Below, in pieces: positions 21,574 through 31,813 of a stretch of 64,000 bases of DNA (position 1 is its first letter; each line of letters starts with the position of its first letter). Source of the stretch: Hortaea werneckii (taxonomy: Eukaryota > Ascomycota > Dothideomycetes > Mycosphaerellales > Teratosphaeriaceae); NCBI GenBank assembly GCA_037044905.1, contig JBAOKB010000037.1, positions 620,001-684,000 on the forward strand, written 5' to 3'. The notes beneath the pieces were generated by a model. The model made no database searches. It was not told the DNA's origin and saw nothing but the letters and a program-made list of their open reading frames with translations. The translations under genes and the position numbers were made by a program.

Positions 21574-23323
21574 ATGGCCTCCTACGCCGCCATCCACACC
21601 ACCCCCTCCGAACACCACCCTCCACCGCCCTCCCGAACCCCCAGCACCCTCTCCCGCTCCCGCTCCAGCAAGTTCGACCGCAACCTCGCCAGCCACGGCT
21701 CCGCCTCATGGCTCTCCTCCGTTATCAACCTCCTCAACACCATCGTCGGCGCCGGCGTCTTAGCCATGCCCCACGCCATGGCAAACATGGGCATCACCCT
21801 CGGCACCTTCGTCATCTGCTGGGCTGGCCTGACTTCGGGTTTCGGCCTCTACCTCCAGACCCGCTGTGCGCGATATTTGGACCGCGGGAGGAGTAGTTTC
21901 TTCGCCCTCAGTCAGATCACTTACCCCAATGCTGCGGTGGTGTTTGATGGGGCGATCGCGATCAAGTGTTTTGGTGTTGGGGTCAGCTATCTGATCATTA
22001 TTGGGGACTTGATGCCGGGGGTGGTGAAGGGGTTCGTGGCGGAGTCGGGGGATGCGGCGGCTTATCTGTTCGAGAGGAGGTTCTGGGTGACTGCCTTTAT
22101 GTGCGTTGGATCCCTGCTGATATTGTCTCGGTGACTGCTCGAGGTCACGAGACTTCTTCCGCTGAGTGGCAAGTACGGTATACTGACATATTCCTAGGCT
22201 GGTGGTCATCCCACTTTCGTTCCTCCGTCGTCTGGATAGTCTCAAGTACACTTCAGTACTTGCCCTTACCGCCATCGCATATTTGATTGTACTTGTCGTC
22301 TACCATTTCGCTGCAGGCGATACTCTGGCCGAAAAGGGCGAAGTCAACATTATCAAATGGCAAGGGATCATTCCAACCTTGGCCAACTTTCCTGTCATAG
22401 TCTTTGCATACACATGTCACCAGAACGTAAGTCTCCATCACCATCCAATCACTATGCACACCAATCTAACCCGACTTTCCTTGCAGATGTTCTCCATCCT
22501 CAACGAAATCAAAAACCCCACCCACGTCCGCACCACCTCCGTCATCGTCGCCTCCATCGGCACCGCCGCATCCGTCTACGTCCTCGTCGCCATCACCGGC
22601 TACCTCTCCTACGGCAACAACGTCATTGGCAACATTGTCGCCCAATACGCCCCCTCGGTCGCGGCCACCATCGCGCGTCTCGCCATCGTCATCATGGTCG
22701 GCCTCTCCTACCCCCTCCAAGTCCACCCCTGCCGCGCCTCCCTCGACGCCGTCTCCCGCTGGCGTCCGCAATCCTCTCGCGCCTCTTCCGACCGCACTCC
22801 CAACGACACTAGCCCCTCCCGCGCCTCCCTTCTCGGCGGCAACAGCGCCAACCCCAACAAACTCTCCCCTTCTGCCTCCAACCGTCCGCGTCCAGACGAA
22901 ATGTCCGAGCTCCGCTTCGCCTGCCTCACCACCCTCATCATCATCCTCTCCTACCTCGTCGCCATGACCGTCTCCAGCCTCGACAAAGTCCTGGCGTATG
23001 TCGGCTCCACAGGCTCGACGAGTATTTCCTTCATTCTCCCGGGACTTTTTTACTACAAGATCTCCGCCCCGGACTCCCCGCACGCGCAGCGGTTGGTGAA
23101 GGATGAGGATGATGAGGTCTACGACTCTACCGAAGAAGCGGGGTCGCCGACCGAAGAGGGCGGGAGTGGTCTGTGGCGAAGGGACTCCTGGGCCCAGAAG
23201 GTTAAGGGGAGGCAGTGGAGGCAGGCTTTACTTAGGAAGTTGAGTCTGGCGCTCGCGGGGTATGGGGTTGTGGTTATGGTGGTCTGTTTGGTTATTAATA
23301 CGTTTTTTATTGTGGCGCATTGA
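21574..23323 (+). CDS. Vacuolar amino-acid transporter, AVT5/6/7 type (AAAP family)
   Basis: Three exons, 21574-22100, 22198-22436 less the last 10 nt (exon end 22426), and 22487-23323, give 530 residues. Intron 1 is 97 nt (GTGCGT...CCTAG, branch TACTGAC) and splits a Met codon. Intron 2 is 60 nt (GTAAGT...TTGCAG), in phase and without a stop. The first helix carries the AAAP hallmark SVINLLNTIVGAGVLAMPHA, and FAYTCHQNMFSILNEI and LSYPLQVHPCRASLDAV are also typical of the family. About eleven membrane helices are expected. A Ser/Pro/Asn-rich loop of about 75 residues lies between late helices, and an acidic cytosolic insert precedes the last helix. AVT proteins move neutral or basic amino acids across the vacuolar membrane. 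Direction and substrate cannot be told from sequence. Confidence 0.88.
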
Positions 23324-24067
23324 GCCAAGTTGTTATGGATATTTGGATTCGAGCGCAAGCGAGAATTCCATCTTTCTCTTTCCTTCTTTGGCTCCGCGTG
23401 GAGGGTGATTTGGTTCTGCAAGCCCTCTATCTAGCGATTATTCTTTGGTCCTTTTTTTTTTTATATCTTTTTAGCATATATTCTAGACATGAACCTTCTT
23501 AATCTGCTTCTTGATTTCTCGCCCCCTCTCGATTTCTTAACTTATTTGAAGTAATTTTATCCGTCGTGTGTATGAATGCACATATGTGCGCGCGCTCGCG
23601 GAATCGATCCTTGGAAAGATGGACATTCGTTTCTATGATCCATTCTGCTGCTCCGCTGAATTTGTGGTCTTAAACAACTCGTTGCCGAGGTAGATGAATC
23701 CGAGGCGTCCGCTCTCGGACTTGCAAGTTATACATACCCGTGGGAGAAGTAGTCAAGGGGAAGCGGGAAGGACACGATGGGGCCCTGAAAGTCTATGATA
23801 AGGTTTGGGGACAAGAGGCAATTCGAGTCAAGAGAATGAGCACTTTGATACAAGCATTTTGATTTTGATAAGCTATTAAGGTACCCTATCGCTCGCTCCC
23901 TTATCACCCAGAGTCTCCGTCCCGGTAGCGTCATGTGAAGCCTGCTCGGCTGCTTTGAATTCAAATCCCAAGCGAGAAAACCACCAAGATCCAGGACCTG
24001 GCCATCTCCGTCTCTGTATGCTAACGGCAGACACCCTTAGCAGGCCGGACATGCTTTGCAGCGTCCC
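23324..24067. other. Convergent intergenic region
   Basis: 3' regions of two convergent genes with a T-rich tract near 23453-23465. No gene seen. Confidence 0.45.
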
Positions 24068-25066
24068 TTAGTATATGTCGTAGTCGATGTCGCAATATTC
24101 GCAAAAAGTGCCGTGGATGTCCGATGAGAGAGGACCGCTGCATTCATAGCATATCTGGAGTTCCCCCCAGGCACGGGAGCTAGACGTGCTTTGTTTGAAT
24201 GCACCTAGTTCACGGCCCTTGCACAGCAGATCGAACATGATATCTTTGTTGTTCTTCACGACCTGCATGACGTCGTCAAGCTCAAGCAGCGTGTCGCCAT
24301 AGCAATGTAGTATCTTTGTGACGACGTCCCGTAAGGCACGGACATGCGCTGGGGTAGTTGTATAGACGATGTGAACCGCTTCAGCAAAGGTCCCATCATG
24401 CCAATTGACTTTTACCGCATCTTTGAACTTCTTAGCTGCCAGCTTGCTCAGCCCGGCTACTTGGTACTTCACGGCAGCTGCAAAGACCTTGGCGTGCATC
24501 ACCATGTCATCGTCGCGGGAGCTGGACGCCGAGGTCCCGGTGGCAGTACGCTTAGCAGGAACTTTGTCTACTTTCTTCTTCTTCTTTGGTGGAGGCACGG
24601 TTTTGCTTGCGATTTCGGTTCCAGTCGTGGACAATAGCGAAGTTTTGGAGGCAATGGTTGCGGTGTAGTCGAGGTAATAGAAATAGTGAATCATCAGCTT
24701 GATGGCCTCCGGATCATCGCAAGCTTCGTCGTCCTCATCGTCGCCGATCGCTTTGAAATGGATGGTGTTTGTCTTGCCCTCCTGTCTCTTGTTAATATCT
24801 GAAGGCTGCTACAATGGGAATGTGCGGCGGCAGTGCTCACAGCAAATTTGGGAAGAGCAGCGAAGTAGTCCGAATGCGCGCACAATATGTTCTTATGCAC
24901 CTTGTAGGTGTGAGTCCCACAGATAATGGTCAAGTCTGCGAACTTGCCGTTCTCGAGCAGGCTATACGAGGGTCAGCAACAGAACTGATGAGATGTGAAG
25001 GCTGTGTAGAACTCACTTGCTCAAGCCTCGTTTGAATGCAGTGACCGGATCGTCGTTGTTCGCCAT
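24068..25066 (-). CDS. BTB/POZ-domain protein with C-terminal CxxC pair
   Basis: Three minus-strand exons, 25066-25017, 24961-24841 and 24781-24068, give 294 residues. Introns of 55 nt (GTGAGT...TATAG) and 59 nt (GTGAGC...GACAG) join in phase. The join gives the BTB core: GLSNLLENGKFADLTIICG, HKNILCAHSDYFAALPKF, then IHYFYYLDY. BTB domains dimerise and often bind Cullin-3 ubiquitin ligases. A Lys run at 123-127 (PPPKKKKKVDK) could be nuclear targeting. A BACK-like helical part follows (HAKVFAAAVKYQVAGLSKLA, then the ILHCYG region). The C-terminal 27 residues hold Cys268, Cys271, Cys284 and Cys287, a CxxC-x12-CxxC arrangement suited to one zinc ion and unusual for fungal BTB proteins in my experience. 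The partner is unknown. Confidence 0.82.
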
Positions 25067-25272
25067 GTTGGTTGCGGCTGATGGATGGACAGGCACGGTT
25101 GGATTGAAGGAGGTGTCGAAACGACGTTGAAAAGAGAGAAGAGTTCGGTGAAACAGCAGCGATGGCGGCATTCACGTGCGTCACGCTGCAAATGGGAAGC
25201 TGCACTAGTTGGGTAGCTCCTTCCTGAACCGGTTGCCACACCCACATCACCCGAACCTCCCATTCACTCCAT

Positions 25273-27408
25273 CTACTTATGCCACACCCCAGCCTGATCC
25301 AACACCCCAATCTCATATCCCAGCAGAACCTCCGTCCCGCCCCCTTCCCACCCCCTGTTCCCCGCCGCGGAAAGCATAAACTGACAAGCGGGATCCACAT
25401 ACACAGACGAAATAACACCACCCCGATGTCCCGGCACAATGGTAAAAGGGACCGTACTCCTCTTGCTCCCCTCAGTTGAATGCTGCAGGTCGTAGATACG
25501 CAGGATATCCTGCGAAGCGCAGACGAGGTGGCGGGAGTTGGGCATGGCGCGGACTGAGTACACGGGCCCGGACCCGGCTTGGAATTTGAATTGCCGGCTC
25601 GGTTCCCCGTTCTTCTTGCTGCCGAGGTGGTGGATCGAGTATTCGTCGACTGTGTTGTTGCGTCGGCCGGCGTAGAAGGTGTTGCCGTCGGGCGACCAGC
25701 AGGCGCTCGTGCACCATGGGGGTGTATTGCCTGAGGGAGGGAGGGTGGCGATGGGGAGGGGCATACGGCGGTCCCAGATTCGGAGGGAACCGTCGATGGC
25801 GGCTGAGAGGAACGTGCTCTCACTTTGTGGCGGGAGGTCTGCCGGGTTGTTGGTGGAGGTTGCGTGGGTAGATGTATTTGTTGGTGGGGCTGTTAAGGGC
25901 TCGTCCGAGATTGGAAGCCCATTGGCATTTTCTGCTTCATTTGACGGCGGCTGCTGCATCTCGCCGTCTGTCTGTACAGGGGCTTGAGCGTCTCCGTCTG
26001 GTAAGGGACCTGAATCTTGGTTTTTTGCTTGATCATCGGAAGCGGCTGGAGGTTGTACAGGCCCACCAGCTCCCATACCACCCATTTCAGTGTCTTCCTC
26101 GCCAGGTGCATCTGGCTCTTGCAATCCGTTGGCTAGTGCAGCTGTAAGCTCATCATCTTCCTCCCCAAATGCATTACCGCCTGTGCCCGCATTGTCCTCA
26201 CCGAACAGACTCCCGTGGTCATTCTCGCCGAACAAAGAACCATCCGGCGAGCCTGCAGCGTCTGCCTCACTCCCTCCACCTGAGTTCATCTGCCCAGAAG
26301 CAAAACCGTTGGGCATCGTGCCACTGCCCGCACGAGGCTTATCGGCATTGTTCGATGTGAAAGTGCCATTCGTTTCAGGCATAGGATCGGCGGCGACTTC
26401 AGGCACGGGCACACTGCTCTCTGGTCTGACCTCGACTGCGCTAATCTGTCCGCCGCTGCCTTTAAATGTTCGTTTGGTCTGACCGGTGTTCAAATCCCAA
26501 TCCAAAATCGTCTTGTCCCAGCTTCCACTGAGAACGCTCTTCTCGTCTCGACTCAGGGACAAAACGCTGACGGCGCTCGTGTGCTCCTTCAGCGTCGTGA
26601 TCCGTGTCCCAGCCTTGTGTCTACATGTCTGCAAATTAATCCCTCCGCTTTCCAGACCGCTCAGAAGCCAGACCGCTTGATGTTGAACTGCCAACGAGTA
26701 GACCGGGCTCGTCCACTTCGCCTGACTCTCCGCATCACCACGGGTAGGAGTTCGGAACCCATCTCCAGAGTAGACTTCTTCATTCTCCCAATACGTCACC
26801 AAGCTCCCGCCTTTCATCACGCTGTCGACAAAGGGATGTTTCTGTGCGACTGTCAGGGGGACTTTGCCATTGGCTGTCTCGACCCAATTGTACATTCGCA
26901 CGTATCCATCACTGCCGCCGGAGAAAACAAGCCGAGTGTCCGGTGTGGCTGTCACGGCGTTGATGGATGTACTCTGCGGTGCGGCAATGGTTGGAACAAT
27001 ATCGTAGGCCTGTGCAGATAGTGCTGCAGCGCGCGGGGGCGGATAGTATGTGGTAGTGGATAGACCTTTAGGCGAGGGTGCGGTATATGTGGTAGAGGGC
27101 TGATGGTCTTTCTGTTCAGCAGGTTGAGAGGGCTGTCGCGGCTGTTGACTCGGTCGGCGAGAGGGTGAGTCCGGCTGGTCGTTGTCTTGGTCTTCATTAT
27201 CATCTTCATCCTCATCGTTATCGTCACCATCGTCCTCTTGATCATCCTCGTCATCATTCTGGTCATCATTGTCGTCCTGATCCTGATCTTGATCCTGGTC
27301 CTGATATTGCTCGGCATCCTGCTCCCCTTCGTTTGCATCCTCCATCTCCTCGTCCTCGTTCTCATTCTCGAACTCATCTTCCACTCCCTGGTCATCGAAG
27401 TCCGCCAT
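25273..27408 (-). CDS. SPT8: SAGA complex subunit Spt8 (WD40)
   Basis: Single exon, 711 residues. The first 90 residues are extremely acidic with Asp-Gln and Asp-Glu repeats. The core begins TTYYPPPRAAALSAQAYDIV, then a WD40 propeller: INAVTATPDTRLVFSGGSDG, MYNW, VYSLAVQHQAVWLLSGLESG, a TLKEHTSAVSVLSLSRDEKS repeat ending WDKTILDWDLNTG, FLSAAIDGSLRIWDRRMPLP, and a final part with VYSVRAMPNSRHLVCASQDI. A low-complexity insert of about 200 residues (Gly, Asn, Asp, Pro) separates the early and late blades, as in other filamentous-fungus Spt8 proteins. Spt8 is the SAGA module that contacts TBP and sets promoter loading. It ends about 200 bp from the start of the BTB gene. Confidence 0.88.
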   Translation of the reverse strand: MADFDDQGVEDEFENENEDEEMEDANEGEQDAEQYQDQDQDQDQDDNDDQNDDEDDQEDDGDDNDEDEDDNEDQDNDQPDSPSRRPSQQPRQPSQPAEQKDHQPSTTYTAPSPKGLSTTTYYPPPRAAALSAQAYDIVPTIAAPQSTSINAVTATPDTRLVFSGGSDGYVRMYNWVETANGKVPLTVAQKHPFVDSVMKGGSLVTYWENEEVYSGDGFRTPTRGDAESQAKWTSPVYSLAVQHQAVWLLSGLESGGINLQTCRHKAGTRITTLKEHTSAVSVLSLSRDEKSVLSGSWDKTILDWDLNTGQTKRTFKGSGGQISAVEVRPESSVPVPEVAADPMPETNGTFTSNNADKPRAGSGTMPNGFASGQMNSGGGSEADAAGSPDGSLFGENDHGSLFGEDNAGTGGNAFGEEDDELTAALANGLQEPDAPGEEDTEMGGMGAGGPVQPPAASDDQAKNQDSGPLPDGDAQAPVQTDGEMQQPPSNEAENANGLPISDEPLTAPPTNTSTHATSTNNPADLPPQSESTFLSAAIDGSLRIWDRRMPLPIATLPPSGNTPPWCTSACWSPDGNTFYAGRRNNTVDEYSIHHLGSKKNGEPSRQFKFQAGSGPVYSVRAMPNSRHLVCASQDILRIYDLQHSTEGSKRSTVPFTIVPGHRGGVISSVYVDPACQFMLSAAGNRGWEGGGTEVLLGYEIGVLDQAGVWHK

Positions 27409-28051
27409 CCTGGTGGCTTATCTGGATATATATTGGGTTACGTCGCGCACTCTTGAATAGTCTCGGCCTAGTCGCAAGTCTGATTGCGCTGCGTGTTGCG
27501 CTGTGTTGTCACTGTTGCCTCTCAGACCTGCGTGGTCAGCCAGGCCGGAAGGCGTCTCGGGGTAGTTCTCGTCGTCGCTTTCCCGTGCTGCGGTATGGCA
27601 TTGGCAAGCGGTGCAATCAGTGCGACGGAGTTTTGAAAGCACATGAGTCACTTGTCTCGCGAGACATTGGCTGATGTATCCAATACGCGACAATAACAAG
27701 GAAAGCGACCTCAATGCATGGAAGTTGGAACTCGAAGCTTGTCCGTTCCCTGCAGCCGCGAGCGGATGATCGACTGAATCCCGCAGAGCCGCATCTCGGG
27801 ACTCGGACCTCCCCATTCCCCACATGCCCCGTCGCAACCATAAACTCTATTCAATAAAAGGTGCTTCGGGCTTTAAGATTAATACACATCGTCGTACGTG
27901 AACGAATCCGCTCGGACGGCCAGACGTACACAGCTTCGAAAGACAAATTGCAATGCAGTACAGAAGCTATCCCAAACACTCATACCGAACATGCAAAAGC
28001 CGGGTATCTCAATCCAACCGGACGCCCTCGCCATCAACTGAAAACTCCCAT
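27409..28051. other. Upstream region of SPT8 and 3' region of the fusion gene
   Basis: About 640 bp between two minus-strand genes. Open frames on both strands are shadows without domains. Confidence 0.45.
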
Positions 28052-31000
28052 TCAACCAGCAATCTCCACGGCGGTAGGGGGTCTCATAGCCATCGACCTC
28101 TTCACAGGACTAGCCGGCAACGCAACACCACCGTCCTTATCGTCCCCTAATTTTAAGAAGCCCAGAGAATCCTCCACTGCTTTCTCAGCCTCAGCTGTGG
28201 AAGCCCTACGGCTTGCGGAGACTCTTGGGTCAATGGGCAACTCGACCGTCGTCGCACCCAGTGTCTCCTTGATATCGGCCAGAAGGAGATCCATAGGACA
28301 GATGAAAGTCCGTCCCAGCTTCGAAGCGAGAACGTGCCCGCACACCCTACCATCCTCATTGCTAATGACCCACGCTCCCGAGTCACCCCCTACGCCGAAG
28401 TCTCCGTCCACAGTCCACGAGGCGGAGAATGTGCTTCGGCCGTGAATTTTGACGAGCTCCATGGTACTAGAGATCGTTCCGCTGCCGAGCCCGCTCGTGC
28501 GGCCGATACAGTGGACCTTGGCACATGCGAGCTCGGAGCTCTGCTTGATAGCTACTGGGTAACTGTCTCCGCTCCTGTTGTTGCCACCGTCGCTGCGATA
28601 CTTCATACCACCCCTGACAACATTGTAAGCCTGCGCGCGGGGCGGGACGAGCTCGAAGAGTGCCCAGTCTATTTCCTGTGGAAGACTTTGACTGATGCTT
28701 CGGAAGCCTTCTTGGTTCGAGGTGGCGCTGCGTTTCAGGCCGGAAGAGGCGTGTATCTGACCTAGTCGGTAGGAGAGAAGGTGGTCTTCGTCGATGCCAG
28801 AGTCGGAGTCGGAGTCGTCTGCGTCTTCATCGACGTGTAAATCGCATTCGATCGCATCATCTAAGGCAGGCTGCGTAATGGAGACGTCCTCGTAATCATC
28901 AGGCGCGATGCCTGCGACATCTCCCTCATAGACTTCAGAGGCCTCATTATCATCTGACATGCTTGATGGCGGACGTATCGTAGTCTCGTCGTCAGAGTGG
29001 GAATAAACGGATATGCTGTCTGGGCTGCCAATACTGGAAGAGTCAGAATCGCTCTCACTACAAGCGCCCTCTGCAGCTTGTCCCTCTTCTTGATCGTCAT
29101 CATCATTGGGCTCCAGCATATGGTGTACGCTCATGCCGTAAGCCTTACCGTCTACTAAGATGACGCCGCCGAAAGATACAGGTGGCAAATGCTCGTCGTC
29201 CCTGTACGCACCAATCGATGCGCCACAAATTGGTCGCTCTTGATAGTCAGGATTGGCAGCTTTGTCCAGACATCCTGTGATGGCCATGCTTCGGTGAGCC
29301 GCCGAGTCGCCATACGCCTTCGACCTCCTGCAACGACGAACATACTCCCCGCCTTTGACGCGGATATCATACATGGAGGTATCGTATCGGAAGTGGCGCT
29401 TGAGCGTTTGCTTGATTTTCGCTGTCGACTTCTCGCAGGTAATGAGAAAGGTTGGCTTCGCTGTCTCAGGCGTCTCGCCGTACATTGTCAAAGAGATATT
29501 GCTCGACTCTGCAGATGCCTTGAGAGCTCGTTCGCATAATTTGAGCAGTTGATAGCAATACTTCTGTTCCCATTCCTGCTTTGCGCACTGAGGAAGCTCA
29601 AGACAGGGCCAACGCTGGCGTTTCGGCCTTTGGTTGTCTAGGATGTCTGAAGCGGGAGGAGCAGTCTCATGTGTTTCTCTTGTACTACCGTCTCTGCTTT
29701 GGTGAGCCTGTCTACGGGCTGCACGATATTGGCGCCAGGTTTGCTGAATTAAGACAATCTTTCGCTTGAAGTCTTTGAAGGATGGCTTCGTCCTAGCGCT
29801 CTGAGCTAGATCATGTCCCATTTGGCTGCCAGTTGCACGCTTAGGCGAATTGTTTCGGTTGGCAGCTGACCATGGGTCTGCATCAAACATAAACCTGCCT
29901 GCGTCGATAGAAGATGGTGCGTTCGAGGCTAGCCTGGAATCTTCAGGCTCTCTAAACAGTAGGCGCGCATTCGTCTCGGCGGATTTTTTCTGCAATAGCT
30001 GACCTGGCGCTGAGTTTAACCGGGACAAGAGGCTGCCCGGATGTGACGCATTGGCCTTTGCTTTGGAGCTGCCTGTCACACTGGCGTGTTCACCAAACTG
30101 GCCCATCTCATCTTCCGCATCGTCTAGGAGGCAGCATCGTCGAAGCATTGGAAGAAGTTGTTGGTATAGATTGTCAGTGCTTATGCTGTTGTCCGACAGC
30201 ATAGGATCGTCGACGGCACGAAAGCAGACTTCCACGGCTCGCATATACGCTGATCCACACTTCGCAGCTAGCTTCGGTATCCAGAGCTTCTCAATTCGGA
30301 GCTTGAAGTCTGCCAGCGTGTACTTCTGCTTGTAGAGGTCGCCAATCGGCGTCCATAGCCCCACCTCAAGAAGGACGAGTGCTAGTGCATAGAGGTCGTG
30401 GCGAAAGTCTGCTGCCACTGCTCGACTTGATATTGGCACAGTGTCATCCGGGTGCCGATAGATGTTGAAATTTGCGGCCCGCTGTGTGCCTTCGACATTG
30501 CACTTGGAAAACAAGTCGAAGGAGGCTAGTAATGGTGCTCTGGCATGTTGTGGCCGGAACGCTTCACCCGATCTCATCGTGAAGATAATACTGCTGCTAT
30601 TGATGTTGCCATGCGGTACGTCACGAGCATGGAGGGCGTAAAGTTGTTCCACCAGACGGTACGCCAGCCGAAACCGATGCTCCAGAGCCGGTGCGGCAGC
30701 CTCGTTATTGTTTGATTGGGTCTTACTGGCTTTCTGCACCAACTTTAAGAGACTAACCGGAGCCAAGCCTTGGTTGGCATCTTGGAGCCGATTTTGTATC
30801 GAGTAAGGAACATCATACACAAGACCAATGCGCGGCTGAGACGGATCCTCGAAGTAGCCGAGTAGGCTCAGGTTGCTTTGAGACTCTGGTCTCACCGGTT
30901 GCAAGTATCCTGCCAGAGCTTCAAGGCGCTGCAGTGGTGGAGAAACATGAGTGTCACGGTAAATGGAGTCGAAATTAGCATACTCGACGAATACCGGGAC

Positions 31001-31813
31001 CTCGGCGGCATCGCTCCCTAATGCATTCTGCACACTAGTCGAGGTCCTCGCTCTTATCAGCTGACCGACGAATCTGGTTGTGGAAGGCACTCCCAATGCT
31101 TCATACGGGGGCGGTCCTTCCTCGGGTAGGCGTAGAGCTGAGAGCTCAATCTGTGGTGGCAACCCGGCGTAAGGCGACAAAGCAGGTCTTTGAAAAGATG
31201 GCGGATTGACAAGCGTGATGTCTGACGAGGCAAAACTTGGAGACCTGAGCAGACTTCTCCGTGCCGGCGTTGACTTCTCCGCACTGCTCGATGTCTTCTC
31301 CGTCGAAGTAGAAGAGGTGAAGCTGGGGTGTTCGCCGCGAGCGATCGCCCTTCTCGACCTGGACAAGTCATACAATGTATCGATTGAGGTCGTCAGATCA
31401 TTGAGCAGGTCTTGATACCGTCCAGGATCGAAAGCTGCCGGATTCGGGCTGGTTGCCACCTTCTCGCCCGTGTGAGTGAAAGTATGCTGCGGTAGACTGG
31501 CCTGCTGAATTGCTTCTACTTCCTCGATGACATCCTTTATGTTGCGCAAGACGGAATCGACGGTTTCGGTCAGGCCAGCTTTTGCGACAGCATCGTCAAT
31601 GCCTCCGTCCGAGCCCTTGTCCTCATCACTCCAGGCCAAGCCCCAAGTGATGAAGCGGTCCTTCTGGATTCGATATTTTCTGTGCAAATTCGGAAATTGC
31701 TCATTCGTCGCAGCATGCGTGTCGACACTATTTGAGGCGCTTTTCTTCGTATCACTGTACAGTTTCGTCAAGGGCGAAGTCATGTAATGAGCTGCTTGCC
31801 GGTAAGACGCCAT
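28052..31813 (-). CDS. HeLo-like / pseudokinase / trypsin-like serine protease fusion protein
   Basis: Single uninterrupted exon, 1253 residues. Residues about 35-105 (FPNLHRKYRIQKDRFITWGL, then VDSVLRNIKDVIEEVEAIQQ) resemble the central helices of fungal HeLo (prion-inhibition and propagation) domains. Residues about 300-560 have a kinase-like fold whose catalytic loop reads HGNINSSSIIF (401-411), with Asn in place of the HRD Asp. The DFG position reads SFDLF (431-435), so this should be a pseudokinase. An IQ-like motif (IQQTWRQYRAARR) sits at 689-701. Residues about 855-1190 look trypsin-like: SVHHML (His897/898), EIDWALFEL (Asp1049) and GGDSGAWV (Ser1145). A highly acidic insert of about 130 residues separates the His from the Asp. 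The layout recalls MLKL-type cell-death executors plus a protease. Role is inferred, not shown. Confidence 0.72.
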   Translation of the reverse strand: MASYRQAAHYMTSPLTKLYSDTKKSASNSVDTHAATNEQFPNLHRKYRIQKDRFITWGLAWSDEDKGSDGGIDDAVAKAGLTETVDSVLRNIKDVIEEVEAIQQASLPQHTFTHTGEKVATSPNPAAFDPGRYQDLLNDLTTSIDTLYDLSRSRRAIARGEHPSFTSSTSTEKTSSSAEKSTPARRSLLRSPSFASSDITLVNPPSFQRPALSPYAGLPPQIELSALRLPEEGPPPYEALGVPSTTRFVGQLIRARTSTSVQNALGSDAAEVPVFVEYANFDSIYRDTHVSPPLQRLEALAGYLQPVRPESQSNLSLLGYFEDPSQPRIGLVYDVPYSIQNRLQDANQGLAPVSLLKLVQKASKTQSNNNEAAAPALEHRFRLAYRLVEQLYALHARDVPHGNINSSSIIFTMRSGEAFRPQHARAPLLASFDLFSKCNVEGTQRAANFNIYRHPDDTVPISSRAVAADFRHDLYALALVLLEVGLWTPIGDLYKQKYTLADFKLRIEKLWIPKLAAKCGSAYMRAVEVCFRAVDDPMLSDNSISTDNLYQQLLPMLRRCCLLDDAEDEMGQFGEHASVTGSSKAKANASHPGSLLSRLNSAPGQLLQKKSAETNARLLFREPEDSRLASNAPSSIDAGRFMFDADPWSAANRNNSPKRATGSQMGHDLAQSARTKPSFKDFKRKIVLIQQTWRQYRAARRQAHQSRDGSTRETHETAPPASDILDNQRPKRQRWPCLELPQCAKQEWEQKYCYQLLKLCERALKASAESSNISLTMYGETPETAKPTFLITCEKSTAKIKQTLKRHFRYDTSMYDIRVKGGEYVRRCRRSKAYGDSAAHRSMAITGCLDKAANPDYQERPICGASIGAYRDDEHLPPVSFGGVILVDGKAYGMSVHHMLEPNDDDDQEEGQAAEGACSESDSDSSSIGSPDSISVYSHSDDETTIRPPSSMSDDNEASEVYEGDVAGIAPDDYEDVSITQPALDDAIECDLHVDEDADDSDSDSGIDEDHLLSYRLGQIHASSGLKRSATSNQEGFRSISQSLPQEIDWALFELVPPRAQAYNVVRGGMKYRSDGGNNRSGDSYPVAIKQSSELACAKVHCIGRTSGLGSGTISSTMELVKIHGRSTFSASWTVDGDFGVGGDSGAWVISNEDGRVCGHVLASKLGRTFICPMDLLLADIKETLGATTVELPIDPRVSASRRASTAEAEKAVEDSLGFLKLGDDKDGGVALPASPVKRSMAMRPPTAVEIAG

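Noticed and set aside
22466..23083. 205-codon Gly/Asp-rich minus frame
   Set aside because: Antisense of the transporter's third exon; the composition is what GC-rich codon bias produces on the opposite strand.
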